A stretch of DNA of 64,000 bases, from assembly GCF_009905375.1 (NCBI RefSeq), contig NC_133655.1, positions 171,677,141 through 171,741,140 on the forward strand, written 5' to 3'. Shown here one piece after another: positions 1-11,072 of the stretch; the first letter of the stretch is position 1, and every line of letters begins with the position of its first letter. The stretch comes from Apium graveolens. Lineage: Eukaryota > Streptophyta > Magnoliopsida > Apiales > Apiaceae. The translations under genes and the position numbers were made by a program. Under the pieces are notes generated by a model, which had not been told where the DNA came from, ran no database searches, and saw only the letters and a list, made by a program, of their open reading frames with translations.

Positions 1-798
1 ATATAAGTATATTGGGGTATTTGGTAACCTCATCTTTTAAACTTATATCTAATTAATAATTGTCTTATGAATGACAAAGATTTTCAGAAAAACGTTGAAA
101 CAAGGTTAGATATATGAGATCACCTTGCAACGATATTTTTTTTATACAGTTATACACTGGGACTTTGTGTATATTATGCATGGAAGAGGACTTCCAATAT
201 TTTGAAAAGTATATATGTATATATACTGAATATTTTGCGACTTCATCGCATTAAGATATCAAACTTGGTTCATTTCTTTTGACCAAGACTTTCATGAGTA
301 TTATGAGTAGGCTCATATATTGTAAATCATTATACATATTATTTTGGTGGGCTTGCTGCTCACCCTTACTTTATTTCTTCATCACACAACAACAGTTAGG
401 AAAGATGGCCAGACTCCAGCAGACCCAGCGCAAGCGCGTGGGAAGCGTCTCGCGTGTTCCCGTTGATGTTGTAGCTGCTATAGCTGCAGAGGTAGATCTA
501 TTGAAGATCAGACCATCTACTTTTGAGAATCAATTATGTATAATTATAACTTGTGGCAGATAATGGCAATTAACTGTAAATTTATCAAGTAATTATTTTG
601 GGTTGTAATAACTTTTAAATTGTGGATTCAAAGACTTGTACTTATTTAAATTTCATCTCTGAGACTATAACGGGTTGTGGTGTGTGTTAGTGTGGGGTCA
701 CAACATAAGGTTATTTATTATTAATTAAGTGAAGTGATATTGTGGAAAGAAAGACCGTGACGACCCGGATCCCCGACCCCGGATCTGGGGGTATTACA
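1..798 (+). mobile_element. 3' end of an LTR, probably Ty3/gypsy, truncated by the window edge
   Basis: This stretch reads as the tail of a long terminal repeat whose start lies left of the window. It ends with a GC-rich block at about 757-790 (GACGACCCGGATCCCCGACC, then a G run) followed by GTATTACA at 791-798. Such ends are, in my memory, typical of plant gypsy LTRs of the Tekay/Del kind. No primer-binding site follows, so this is a 3' or solo LTR. A 94-codon frame at 279-563 lies inside it, resembles no protein I know, and I treat it as chance. Confidence 0.45.
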
Positions 799-895
799 GA
801 CAAAATCTAAACAGGTTACCAACTGCTAAAGATTATAAATTTAAAAAAGAAAGAATGTAAACTATAAAAAAAAGTAATACTACAAGCCACTGGTC

Positions 896-1935
896 TCAGA
901 CTTCTGCTTGGATTTGCTTCACTTTCTCCTCGACTTCAAGATCAAGGCATGTCATAATTTGTCCACGGACGCAAAGAAGCTTTATCTTATTCTGCCATTA
1001 GAGGTTAGGTCAGTAACACCTGTTTTATGAACTCGTTGGACTCCTGGAGTGAAATTATTATGTAGTGGAGTATTACCTAGAGAAGGGATGAACTCTGCAT
1101 AAAAACCAATCCCTATGCTGTATAACCATGAGATTATTTATGCGGCTTCATGCATCTTAAAGTTTTGTGAATCAAACATTTATATTCAAACTATCGTGTT
1201 TGCTAATCTCACTGAAATTTCAAATATAAGACGGGTGCACATGCCACATTATTGAATGCACGCTTACAACTATGTTCATACTATGAAGCACATACCTCTT
1301 TCTTTTCAGATGAGTGTGACATGCCTTTCTTTCCCTTACCTTTTTCTGCCGAGTTTGTCTTGCCTTTAATTCCCTTCTCTGCCTCAAGCAAGATCATATA
1401 GGTGTACTCAGAAATCACCGAGTTCTGCACGCTACTTTGGCTATCTAGAAGTGGAAAAAAAATATGTAATAAGAAAAAAGGAGCAGCTGATACAGAAACT
1501 GCAGATTATTAAACTGATTATTAAGGCACATTTATCATGTAAATTTTCTCATAAAAACCATTTACATAAAAAGTAAGATGCCATGTAAAAGTCGCATAAA
1601 AATGTAACTATCAACCTGTTGAAGCTCTATCCTGATTTAGTCGATAGTATCTCCTGATATTGGAGAAAAAAACACATTCCAGAACCCATCATATCCAATA
1701 ATCTCATCGGAGTAATGTCTCACAAATTCTTTTCCTACAATGTTGCAGGGTCTAAAATGTTGAGTTACAACTCATTGTTTCTAATTTGAATCTAGTAAAA
1801 GCAAAACATAATATGTAAAGCTAATATACAAAAAGAACATGATGTAAAATAAGACCAGAAGACAAAACAAAGAAGCTGAAAAAAGTAAAGATTGACACAA
1901 CCTTTGATCAATATACTGTTTGTCATTTATTAGGG
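896..1935 (-). pseudogene. Four-exon 3' fragment of an unrecognised plant gene
   Basis: Read on the minus strand, four exon-like pieces join in phase. They are about 1935-1902 (donor CAAAG|GTTG), 1751-1616 (acceptor TTTTAG, donor AACAG|GTTGA), 1444-1296 (acceptor TTCTAG, donor AAGAG|GTATG) and 991-896 (acceptor TGGCAG), ending at a TGA. Codons split across the junctions (AG|A, G|AT) are completed correctly. Peptide pieces include DEIIGYDGFWNVFF, RYYRLNQDRAST and LDLEVEEKVKQIQ. The 1751-1616 exon carries two extra T in a T-run, which breaks its frame. The first piece has no visible acceptor, so the 5' part of the gene appears lost. The coding bias and splice sites are convincing. I do not recognise the family and assign no function. 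It lies downstream of the eIF5A exon on the same strand but shares nothing with eIF5A. Confidence 0.55.
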
Positions 1936-3684
1936 AAATAGAAAATATTATTAAAGGTGGTGTTAAAGGATTACAAAAACAACTAGTAACAAATTACAAA
2001 AAAATCACGTAGTAAAGAGAACATAGATTTATGTTAAAACTAGCAGACACTTAGGAGCCAAACTATAGAAAGAGCAGAGACAATAGAACTCATAAGATAA
2101 TAACTAAAGACTAGAGTAATAATGAATTTTTAAAAAAATTTATGCAAAAAAGCAAAAACAGAGAAATGTAAGACTATGATAATAAACAAAGAAATGATCA
2201 TTTGGCTTGGCCGGTGAAGTGATAATAAACTTTCTTGGCACCTGCTAAATTTTAATTTTTAACTACATTGAAAGGTCCAGACATTAAGAACTGTGAAGAA
2301 AATAAAGGAATGGTTCATTGAAATGCATGTGTACGCTATTTTGATGAAAAAACTTCTAGTTCAGTAGGTAGTGCAAATTAGCAACCTAATTATACCTGAT
2401 TATACTACAAGCACCACGGATAATATTAATACATCAGAGTAGGAAGAGATGCTCGATGTGAATGCAGGCTTACCAGATAACTGCAAAATAGGGTATGAAT
2501 AAGAGGTTCTGTGAAAAGCACGACTGCTGATTAAACTTCTTGATATAACAGTATAATATATATTTGTAGATCCTGAGAAAGGTACGTGAAATCATCCCCC
2601 CAGAGTAGCCATCGGCATCAGAATGAAATTACCAGTCGACGGAAAAAGTATGCTTGTGTTCTGATTCAGACTACAAATTTTAACCTAAAATTTAGTGATA
2701 AATGCCAGGACCATTCCAAGACACATCTTCCCTCAAGGTTTTCTTCTTTCTTCAGACTAGAAATTAGAATAAATAAGAAATTATCAGTAATAATTCTAGC
2801 CAATAAGATTTACAGTATATGTACACTTAATAGGGCTGCAAATTGAAAAGTGAAGTCAATAAAGATTGGATGTACATTCTGGAAATCAATTCCAGTGTAG
2901 ACAAATAACCTGCAACACTAATACAAGTCTATAAGCATACCTTCAAATAACTACGCCAAAATAACTCACAAAAAATACACCCAAAAATGTCTTGAGAAAA
3001 ATACAGAATGACAGAATAAACAAGTCAAAAATGTCTCCCAACAACACGATCTAGGCACCATTTGGATGGTTGATGTGAACAAAATTATGAACAAACAGTA
3101 AAATTAAGAACAGGGTTCCCATTACAAACAACCAAATCAGAATTCCAAAAACTAACACACGAGACCATTCTAAACAACCAAACGCTAATCCAGACACTGA
3201 CACAATGGGATCCGAATCGAGGTTATGAATCCTCTTTACCAGACTCAATCACAAACCATATACCCCCATGAGACAACCCAACCAAACAATACAAATACAA
3301 ATCCAGATATAATTAATTCATAAAACCAATCCAAAACCTCAGAAACAATAAACATAAACAAAAAACACGTAAACTAGATTTCACCGAATCCCATCATACA
3401 TCTGCTTCAAGCAATTCTTACTCCATCCAATTACGCAAATAAAGTCAATTTACACATACACCAATAAAAACACGATTAAGATCCATTTCTACAATACCAG
3501 AACCTAAAAATCAAAACTAATAAATAGAAACAGAAGATAACAAATAAACAGATCTTACATTTACAAAACTACGAAAAGCCCCAATTATGCCTGAACAATA
3601 AACACTAAAACAAAATCAACGAAATAAAAAACAGAGCATCACGACTAAACTAATAAAAAAGGGGGTTATTAATTAAAGAGAGAC
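1936..3684. other. AT-rich stretch with no gene recognised; would hold eIF5A intron 1
   Basis: I looked on the minus strand for the second eIF5A exon (the part after the hypusine loop) and found none here. Open frames at 2586-2846 and 3051-3248 have low-complexity composition and no family resemblance. The block at about 3040-3290 looks like a degraded MITE (repeated AACAAACCA-type words) but I cannot define its ends. Confidence 0.4.
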
Positions 3685-3807
3685 CTTGCAAGAGTGGCCT
3701 TTGATGACGATATAGCCACCTTTGTGAATAGTACCGCCTTGTTGAGGGTAAGTCTTGGATGCGTCAGCATCATCTTTGGACTCAAACTTGTGCTCCTCGT
3801 CAGACAT
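3685..3807 (-). CDS. eIF5A: eIF5A, first coding exon only (41 codons)
   Basis: The exon encodes the N-terminal 41 residues of translation factor eIF5A, beginning MSDEEHKFESK and containing KTYPQQGGT and GGYIVIKGHSCK. In the family this leads into the loop with the hypusine lysine. eIF5A acts on cytosolic ribosomes, promoting elongation at hard peptide bonds and termination. The ATG at 3807 follows an A/C-rich leader (accaccacc). The exon ends in AAG followed by GTCTCT (3684 downward), a usable splice donor at the place where plant eIF5A genes carry their first intron. In many plant copies the Lys-His of this exon are Lys-Arg/Pro variants; all else matches. No second exon is recognisable down to the window start, so the gene is either truncated, rearranged or a captured first exon. 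Identification is sure; functionality is doubtful. Confidence 0.85.
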
Positions 3808-4260
3808 GGTGGTGGTTGGTTTGATTTGGGGATTGGGGTTTGTAAAATTAGTGAATTGAAACGATAAACAAATAAACACACACACAGATATATATATATA
3901 TATATAAAGAGAGAGAGAGAGAGAGAGATAGAGAGAGAGATAACCTGGAGACTAGTACAAGAAGAATGAGTGGCGGATTTCTTCAGAGCTTGCCCATGAA
4001 TTTCAAAACTTCTACAATCTATTAATGTAAAGCCCTCATTTTACCACGAACTACTAATCCTAATTGAATTTGGGAATGAAAAGTCCCAATTGAAACAATT
4101 GAAAATAAAAATTGAAGAGTGAGTGAAAATTAACAGCAGAGTTCGCAAATTTAAGAGAAGAAAAGATTTGATTAGAAGAGAGACATATATGAGAGATAGC
4201 CTGAGAGAGAGAAGAGGGTGGGAGGGAGTACTGAAGTGTCTGAAAATGTGGGCGGTCTTT
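3808..4260 (-). promoter_or_regulatory. 5' leader and putative promoter region of the eIF5A exon
   Basis: Upstream of the eIF5A ATG on the minus strand lie an A/C-rich untranslated leader, a TC/TA microsatellite (3887-3942) and CT-rich DNA, all common in 5' regions of plant housekeeping genes. GTTATC at about 3945 follows CCAG, so a leader intron is possible but not shown. I see no clear TATA box. The extent is a guess. Confidence 0.35.
3887..3942. repeat. (TA)n(GA)n microsatellite
   Basis: About 20 bp of alternating TA run into about 35 bp of GA with one interruption. It lies in the presumed leader of the eIF5A exon and reads as TC repeats on the transcribed strand. Confidence 0.9.
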
Positions 4261-5270
4261 TAGACCAAAGTTAGGGCGGTTGTTTAAAATAATTGGGCGG
4301 TTCTAAAATTTTCTTGTCTAAAAATTTGCATATAATTTTTGATATATTATTATTAGTATTATAAATAAAATTTTAAGTTATTTTAGAAAAGAGCAATAAT
4401 TATATATATTTTTCACTTTTAAATTTTTTTAGATTTACAGTTTTATATAGTTATATATATATTTAAATGATTATTACTTTTGAAAAGATTATTTTAATTT
4501 TTTAAAATTTTTTGAATAAAATATTCGTGTATCATATATCTCGTTATTTAAATTTTAATATCACCTTAATTTTTTTTTACAATGAATTAAAATTAATATT
4601 TAATCTCTTAAAACAATATAGAGTATCTGTATTTTAATACTCTAAAGTAACACTTTGACAAATATCTTGGAAGTTATAATACTTTACGGCTAATGCAACA
4701 TCTTGTCTTTGGCTAAGATAACATAAACAATATAATGTTAAATTAATTTATAATTACCCTATCTAAGGTAACATATTAGGTAACATTCTTTAGGAACGGG
4801 GTTGGGATAGGTCATCTATGGCGTAGTGGGTTATAGTTAATCTGTAGTTTACTTGCAAGCTTTCACACGATCCATAAGATTAGAAGGTCGAAAAGAATGC
4901 GCATTCTACCCGCAACTTTATTTTTAGAATGAGTATATTTCAGTTAAACTTTCGATTCACGTATGTCTTTTGCGTGAGTATATTCACGGTACATCTAAGT
5001 TAAATACCCATCGGTATTGCTATCATGAGCAAATGTTAAGGAAGTTACGGGGGACCAAGTCATTCATGATATTACCTACTAGTATTACATAGTAAATTTA
5101 GAATGTTATCTTATAAGAGTAAGTTCAACGAGGTTTTATTAGTTTTTTTTATAAATATAATAAAATAATAAATTTTAGTTATTTAGTAGATTGTTTTATA
5201 TTTTAATTTCAATAATAATCTCTATACTTACTCTTTATCATTGTTATAACAATAAATTTGGAGAAAATAT
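4261..5270. other. AT-rich intergenic DNA
   Basis: Very AT-rich, with no long frame and no recognised repeat. Nothing further can be supported. Confidence 0.5.
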
Positions 5271-6349
5271 TTAATATATGATCCTATTGAGATCTTCCTC
5301 TAACACCTTAAAGTTTTAAATGAGCTGTTTACTCAACATGGTATAATGTTCAATTCCCAACCATCTCCAACATTCTCACAATTTATTATGGACATTAAAG
5401 GTAATTAATGCCCCAAAGATGGACGCCGGTGTTCCACTCTTCGACTCATAAATGGGCTTTCGAGTGAGGGGGAGAGTTAAATATATGATCCTATTGAGCC
5501 CTTCCTCTAACACTTTAAGATTTTAGATGAGCGGGTTACTCAACACGGTATCAGAGTTTAGACTAGCGGAAGAACTAAGGTTTGATTCCTAGTCACCCCC
5601 AACATTCACACAATTTATTGTGGACACTAAAGGCAATTAATGCCGCAAAGATGGGCGCCGGTATTCCATTCTTCGACCCATAAATTAGTTTTCGAGTGAG
5701 GAGGAGTGTTAAATATATGATCCTATTGAGGCCTTCCTCTAACACCTTAAGGTTAAAGATGTGCAGCGGTGTTCCACTCTTCGACCCATAAATGAGTTTT
5801 CGAGTGAGGGGAATGTTAAATATATGACCCTATTGAGGCATTCCTCTAACACCTTAAGGTTTTAGTTGAGTTGATTCACCTTAAGGTTTTGATGAGCTGA
5901 TTCACTGCTAATTCACTTTTAAGTTTTAGATGAGCTGATTACTCAACAGAAAGAAAAAATTGAATGAATTATTATAGTATAAAATATAACTTAAGAGTAT
6001 GTTATGACTTCTAAAAATAAAAAATGAAAAGAGGTTAAATATATGATCCTATTGAGACCTTCCTCTAATACCTTAAAATTTTAGTTGAGCTGATTCACCT
6101 TAAGGTTTTGATGAGCTGATTCACCTTTAGGTTTTAGATGAGCTGATTACTTAACAGATTTTGATGAGCTGATTACTTAATAGATTTTGATGAGCTGATT
6201 CAAAGCTGACCTTTAAGTTTTAGATGAGCTGATTACTTAACACGAAGATTGATCAAAAAGAGTGAGAAAGAAAATGAATGAATTATTATATTATAAAATA
6301 TAACTTAAGAATATGTTATGACTTCTAAAGATAAAAAATGAAAAGAGGT
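5271..6349 (+). mobile_element. Chain of TRIM-like short LTRs sharing internal segments
   Basis: Five copies of a short LTR begin with TTAAATATATGATCCTATTG (or close variants) and end in CAACA: 5271-5338, about 5476-5545, 5707-5754 (truncated), 5814-5948 and about 6033-6242. The first two are followed by primer-site-like sequence (TGGTATAATG; CGGTATCAGAG, near the initiator-Met tRNA complement TGGTATCAGAG). Purine tracts such as GTGAGGGGGAGAG precede copies 2, 3 and 4. Internal parts (about 130-160 bp, noncoding, with ATGGACGCCGGTGTTCC-type words) alternate with LTRs, so neighbouring units share an LTR. This is the structure of terminal-repeat retrotransposons in miniature (TRIM). They are known to be noncoding and to form such tandems by recombination or template switching. 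Copies 4 and 5 are lengthened by internal repeats of GATGAGCTGATTC. Confidence 0.7.
5949..6349. repeat. Tandem duplication of TRIM LTR plus flank
   Basis: The flank after LTR copy 4 (5949-6032; ATGAATTATTATA, then ATGTTATGACTTCTAAA) recurs after copy 5 (about 6265-6349) with few changes. A roughly 300-bp unit of LTR plus flank was therefore duplicated in tandem after insertion. Confidence 0.7.
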
Positions 6350-6669
6350 TTTTAATAATTTGAGCACCCACTAAGAGTTTGTTCGAATTGAAATCTCATT
6401 GTTAGTTCATTATATTTTGAGTTAAAAGCTCAGGACTTGCTCCGGTGATCCTCGTCAGATCGTAATTATTATTTTTATTTACTTTACCAAGAACCGATGG
6501 AATAAACGAAAATGACCTACTTAGCAAAAATAAATATGAAAAGGGTAGCCAAGGGTCTAAGGTTGCAAAAGAGTTTTCGATTTAAACTATTTTTATGGAT
6601 GAGATTGGTGTGATATATACAGGTCAATATTTAAATCTTGCAGCTTATTCACTTATAAATCATGTATTT

Positions 6670-7030
6670 ATTGACAATGGTTTGTCTACCCAATTTATAA
6701 GTTAAATAAATAACTTATGAACCTATAAGTTAAATATTAGGAGCGACGTATATTTTCTCAACTTATTTTGATTTTTCAGTTTTTTTATTAACTTTTGCTT
6801 TAAAATATATGTTTGTAAATGTTTTTCTAATTTAAAAACTCATGAATTAAGATATTTGTATTTAAAAATTATTTATTTTAGTTCATTAAAGTAAAAAAAT
6901 TTCTGTCTTGCAAGTAAAGTATCCAAACACTTATATAACTTACAATTATTTGTCTATTTTTCACTTATAAGTCAATTATTCATTTTAAGTCATAAATTAC
7001 TTATTTTAAAATTTTCCAAACAGACACATT
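6670..7030. mobile_element. Possible degraded MITE
   Basis: The left end (TGGTTTGTCTACCC) and right end (TTTTCCAAACAGACA) are roughly inverted, and the interior is full of ACTTATAAGT-like words in both orientations. This is a common look for plant hAT-type MITEs. Ends and target duplication are not clear. Confidence 0.3.
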
Positions 7031-7204
7031 CATATATGATGAATGTTCGATTTTTTTTAACTTGTAAAGTGTACAATTTAAAATACTTTTACTTGTATAT
7101 TTATATAAAACAAAATTTATACTATTCAATAAATAAAAGAGCAAAATTTCTACCCACTATCAAATATTTGGCATAGTTTTATGGCAGTAAGTGCGTATTT
7201 ATCA

Positions 7205-7345
7205 GGGGAGAGCACAGTTCGGATCGGTGCGGTCTTATGGTAAAACCGAAATCGCAACCGCATATATTCGGTTTTTAAAATTTAAAATCGAAACCGCATC
7301 CAACCCATCGGATCGGTTTCAGTTTCAAAAAATCTCGGTGCGGTT
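7205..7345. repeat. Dispersed CGGT/AACCG-rich repeat remnant
   Basis: The sequence is rich in CGGTGCGGT, AACCGAAATCG and AACCGCAT words, a low-complexity composition seen in dispersed plant repeats. The 76-codon frame across it (7191-7421) is not credible as a gene. Confidence 0.4.
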
Positions 7346-7559
7346 ACAGTTAATAACGACAAAAAAGAAAAATGAGAAAAATAATGCAAAGTTAAACAAA
7401 CAAAACAAATTAAAAAATTAGTTCAACATCCAAGTTTACGTCATTTAAATTCTAAAAGTTTTGAACATAAATATAAGCAAGACCGGATCTTCTTATTAAA
7501 TAATCTGCCTTGCATTTGTATATTTATAAGTAGGTTATTATGGCTTGTATCAGTGTTAG

Positions 7560-7612
7560 TAAGAAATGCGTGTAAATAGTAACCGTAGTGAAATCAACGG
7601 GACGGAAGGAGT
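7560..7612. mobile_element. Terminal fragment of a Stowaway-like MITE
   Basis: It ends in GGGACGGAAGGAGTA, the terminal inverted repeat shared with the complete MITE at 17679-17999. The partner end is missing or decayed. Confidence 0.45.
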
Positions 7613-7984
7613 ATGATTTTATTTTTTGTGACAAGTTTTTTGAATATATTCAATTTTATTTTAGATTATTGAGACATACGTAATTTTAGAGAATCGTTTA
7701 CTACTTTTTAACTGGCGATGTCAAAATTTTATATGTTTTGATGTGTTACTTAAATTTAGTTTATGTAAATTACAAGTTATTTAATTGTGTTTATGAAAAC
7801 GGGATTAATTGGAGATGAATATATAATGATAACAACGTTTTATAGGTTTTTTTTTACGAAAAGTTTAAGTGTTAAATTTAGAAATATAAACAAAAATTAT
7901 GAAATAATAAAATTATTAATAAATGAAGAAAAATGTAATAATAAAAATATTTAGGTGATTAATAATATTTATTATTTGTAATAT

Positions 7985-8215
7985 GTACAAACTTTATCCG
8001 AGTCTAGTCGAGTTACCGAGTTCGAGCCGAATTTGAGGCAAGTTCGAGCTAAACGAGCTAACTCCGAGCCGAATAAACAAAAAATTCGGCTCGATCCGTT
8101 TATTTATCTGAGCTCATTTTCATGTTTAAGTTCGGTTCGTATAAAAAAACAAACCAAGCCGAGTTGACTTAAACGACGGAATCTAGAATTCTGTTCCCGC
8201 TCTTAATTTGCAACC
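7985..8215. repeat. CGAG/CTCG-rich dispersed repeat
   Basis: Words such as GAGTTCGAGCCGAA, GAGCTAAACGAGC and TCGGCTCGATCCG recur, and a related block lies at 18355-18700. This is a noncoding dispersed plant repeat of a kind I cannot name. Confidence 0.4.
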
Positions 8216-9708
8216 CTAATCCTGTATAATAACATGTCAGTGACTTGTGGGTGATATTAATGACTTTTCAGATGTTGGCACCTCTTAAAATTTATCTCAT
8301 ATTGAAAACGATCATCTAACCTATAATCCTATATTATCTCACTTTAGGTGACATAAAATCTAAACAATTTCTTTATGGCAAGGTTAAGCTAGACATGATT
8401 GACCCACAAGGGAAATTTTAAAAATCCTAAATAAATCCCCAGAAATTTGTTGTTGTCGACCATCATTTGGTGGGGGAGGTAATGCACCCCGCAAGTTCAA
8501 AGTTAAAGGCAAGAAACATATATACTACTGGTGTAATTATATATATTCCACCATCATTTACAAAGTTTACAACTTAAAAAGAAAAAGGCCATCTGTTTTT
8601 TCATTATGATGCTTTAGCTCCTTGGGGTCGACCATGGTTTCTTTATTGTCAACAAATGCTTGCATTACAGATATGTTTTATGATTCGAATTGCACACGGA
8701 TGATATATATCTATGTGCATGTTTGCGCCAGCGTGGCATGAAATGGTTTTGAACTAGCTAATTATTTGACTAGTATGTGCATGTGTATGTATATATTCTA
8801 TGATAAATGATTTTTCCAAATAATACGAGCGGTAAAATGGAACTGATAAGTGAAAAGTTTTTAATTATGGAACTAATAAGTAAAAGTTTAAAATTGTTGT
8901 TTTAATGACTGATAGAATGACATAGCATCTAATTTTCAAGATTATAGCAATAAAATGTCCATAAATAATCACAACAATCGGTATCAGGTCACAGACCCGT
9001 ATCCTGAACACATTAGGTGTGCCAGAAAAACAATTAGACCAAATTTATACAGTCCAATATAGAGACAATATTGAAGAATCGAACGGGTATTTTCCTTTAC
9101 TCAAAATGCATGTTTAGTTTGTATTTGAAGATGATGCATATTACCCTAGCAAGAACTTATTCCTCTACAATTGGCCTGTATTATATTCCTCTTGTCATAA
9201 AATATTCTTCAATTGTGGTGGTAATAGGGAGGTTATATTATATTCCTCACCAAGGCTAAGAATAATAAATATATCGATATCAAATCCCATTTACGAATTC
9301 TGCATGTTATAATCACATAAAAAATGGTAAAAAATTGGCAAGTGGTCATCTAGTCAAAATAATTGGAGCTAAATGGCCTTAGTGTTAAGCCACTAAATTG
9401 TGATTGGGGATAGTGGGGAGGTACAGAGAAAGCATTATAATCTCTTACGTTGCGAGAATATGAAGCCTTTAACATGCTTTTCAGGGAAATGACAATGAAA
9501 TGGGAATACATACATTGATACTTAGTTATAGATATCTCGTAATATAAAGTCTCGTAATATAAAGTCTTTGGCTTATTTGAAGGGTTACGCTTTAATAATT
9601 GTTCCAGTGGGTAGCACATTTGCATACACCTTCACAATTGGCAAGTAAAGTAATTAACTAATCAGATAAAAGTATAATTATGTATGATCCTTTGATCAAT
9701 GAACTATA
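8216..9708. other. Intergenic DNA, nothing recognised
   Basis: AT-rich. Short open frames (9071-9259, 9350-9625) have no family resemblance or coding-like neighbours. Confidence 0.45.
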
Positions 9709-10261
9709 TGTTAGAAAATTAGGATTTTAGAGCTTAATTTAATTATGTTCTTGATGTTAATCCTAAAATCTAATGATTGGAAATTGTTCACTGATATTTG
9801 AACTTAAATTTTCATGTATGGTTTTAAGAATTTTCTTAATGAAATCCATATGAAATGAGAGTTGAAAGTAGCTTGAAAAAGCTTGGAAAATTTGAGAATG
9901 TTTGTCCCACATTGAAATAAATAAAGGGGGTTGTGTGCTTTATATGGTATTACCCACATGAGTAGTATACAACTACTAAGGTGTGTGATGGTCCATTGTG
10001 TTGTTGTTGTGTGCTTCACGCGCGCACACACACGCGCGCGCCCCGCCCCGCCACGCACCGGACCGGGTCGGGTCGAAGGGCGATTTGGGCGAATGTCTCG
10101 GCGTCTCGCGTACGCGAGGCGACCTGGGCGAGGATTTTATTTATTTGAGAATTATTTTAATTCGAATTTATTTATCGGTGACTGGATTATTGGGCTGGGT
10201 ACTGAAATAGGCTAAGTCACTTTGTTAGTGAGCTTAGTCTAAATACATTGAACCTGCAAAT

Positions 10262-10405
10262 AATCTGATATGTAATAAGTTCTGATATCAGAATCAGAAC
10301 TTAAGAACTGATGAATAAAATCAGAACTTAACAAGTTCTGATATCAGAATCAAAACTTAAGTACTGATGAATCAAATCAGAACTTAACTTAAGTTCTGAT
10401 AATAA
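10262..10405. repeat. Tandem repeat with the palindrome TTCTGATATCAGAA
   Basis: Two and a half units of about 56 bp. The palindrome is at 10280-10293 and 10336-10349, each followed by inverted AAGTTCTGAT/ATCAGAACTT words. The right LTR keeps only the last half unit. Confidence 0.8.
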
Positions 10406-10532
10406 TGTGGGTGTTAATGTGAAAAGCTGTTACAAATAATTTAAATTCAAAATCTGATCAGTTTTGATTTTTTCATTAATGAAGCAGTTTAATTCAGACA
10501 TTAAGTGTGTTGACAGTTTAATTTTTCCTCTC

Positions 10533-10541
10533 CTATAAATA
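10533..10541 (+). promoter_or_regulatory. TATA box of the element 1 left LTR
   Basis: CTATAAATA, followed about 30 bp later by a CT-rich start-like stretch. The same box stands at 16245-16253 in the right LTR. This is the expected polymerase II promoter driving the genomic RNA. Confidence 0.6.
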
Positions 10542-11072
10542 GAGGCTAAACTGAATGTATAAAAAATATACACACTACATTCTCTTCTCTTCTCTTCAAC
10601 CTCTCTGCATTTCTCTCCCACAAGTCCTGAAGTGCTGATATTTTCCGGCGACCGAGGTGCTGGTCGAAGTGGAGCTTTTGTTGCTGCTGTTAACATAAAC
10701 TCCGAACTGTTTTATCCTGGTGGAGATATTGTGCGCATCCCAAACGCAGCAGGTAGGGGCAATATTCTCTTCAAGAGCAGCCAGGACTTCGAGCAAGGCC
10801 TGATGACTCAGCTGTGATCATTTTTCTTGGCATTTTGTATCTGTGAACCTTTATTTCAGTCACTGTTAAAAGCTATGGTTTCGGGTACATCTTTCTTTCT
10901 CTCTTCGTTATTTCAGTTACTGATTTTGTTTATCTGCATGTTTTGTTTTGTTAACTGTGGTCTTGGCCTAAACTTGCTAAATTCTTTATACACTTGCTTC
11001 TATGTTGCTATATTTGTTAGTGAGATTTACAACATTCTTGAAGAGAATATTAGTTATATAGAATTTAGCATA

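Larger units (their letters stand above)
9709..11034 (+). repeat. Element 1 left (5') LTR, 1326 bp
   Basis: It starts TGTTAGAAAATTAGG and ends TTTACAACA. A TATA-like CTATAAATAGAGG lies at 10533-10545. It contains a GC-rich Z-DNA-prone block and about 300 bp (about 10075-10375) that the right LTR lacks, including tandem copies built on the palindrome TTCTGATATCAGAA. Confidence 0.9.

Noticed and set aside
279..563. 94-codon frame near the window start
   Set aside because: It lies in an LTR-like stretch, shows no domain, and its start is not in a gene-like context.
3051..3248. 65-codon minus-strand frame below the eIF5A exon
   Set aside because: Checked as a possible eIF5A exon; it shares no residues with that family and looks like a decayed MITE.
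9931..10215. Overlapping Arg/Ala-rich frames across the GC block of the element 1 LTR
   Set aside because: Produced by the CA/CG-rich repeat; no coding support, and the block is shortened in the right LTR.
11035..11072. Primer-binding site of element 1
   Set aside because: The bases after the left LTR do not match the initiator-Met complement or another tRNA end that I recognise.
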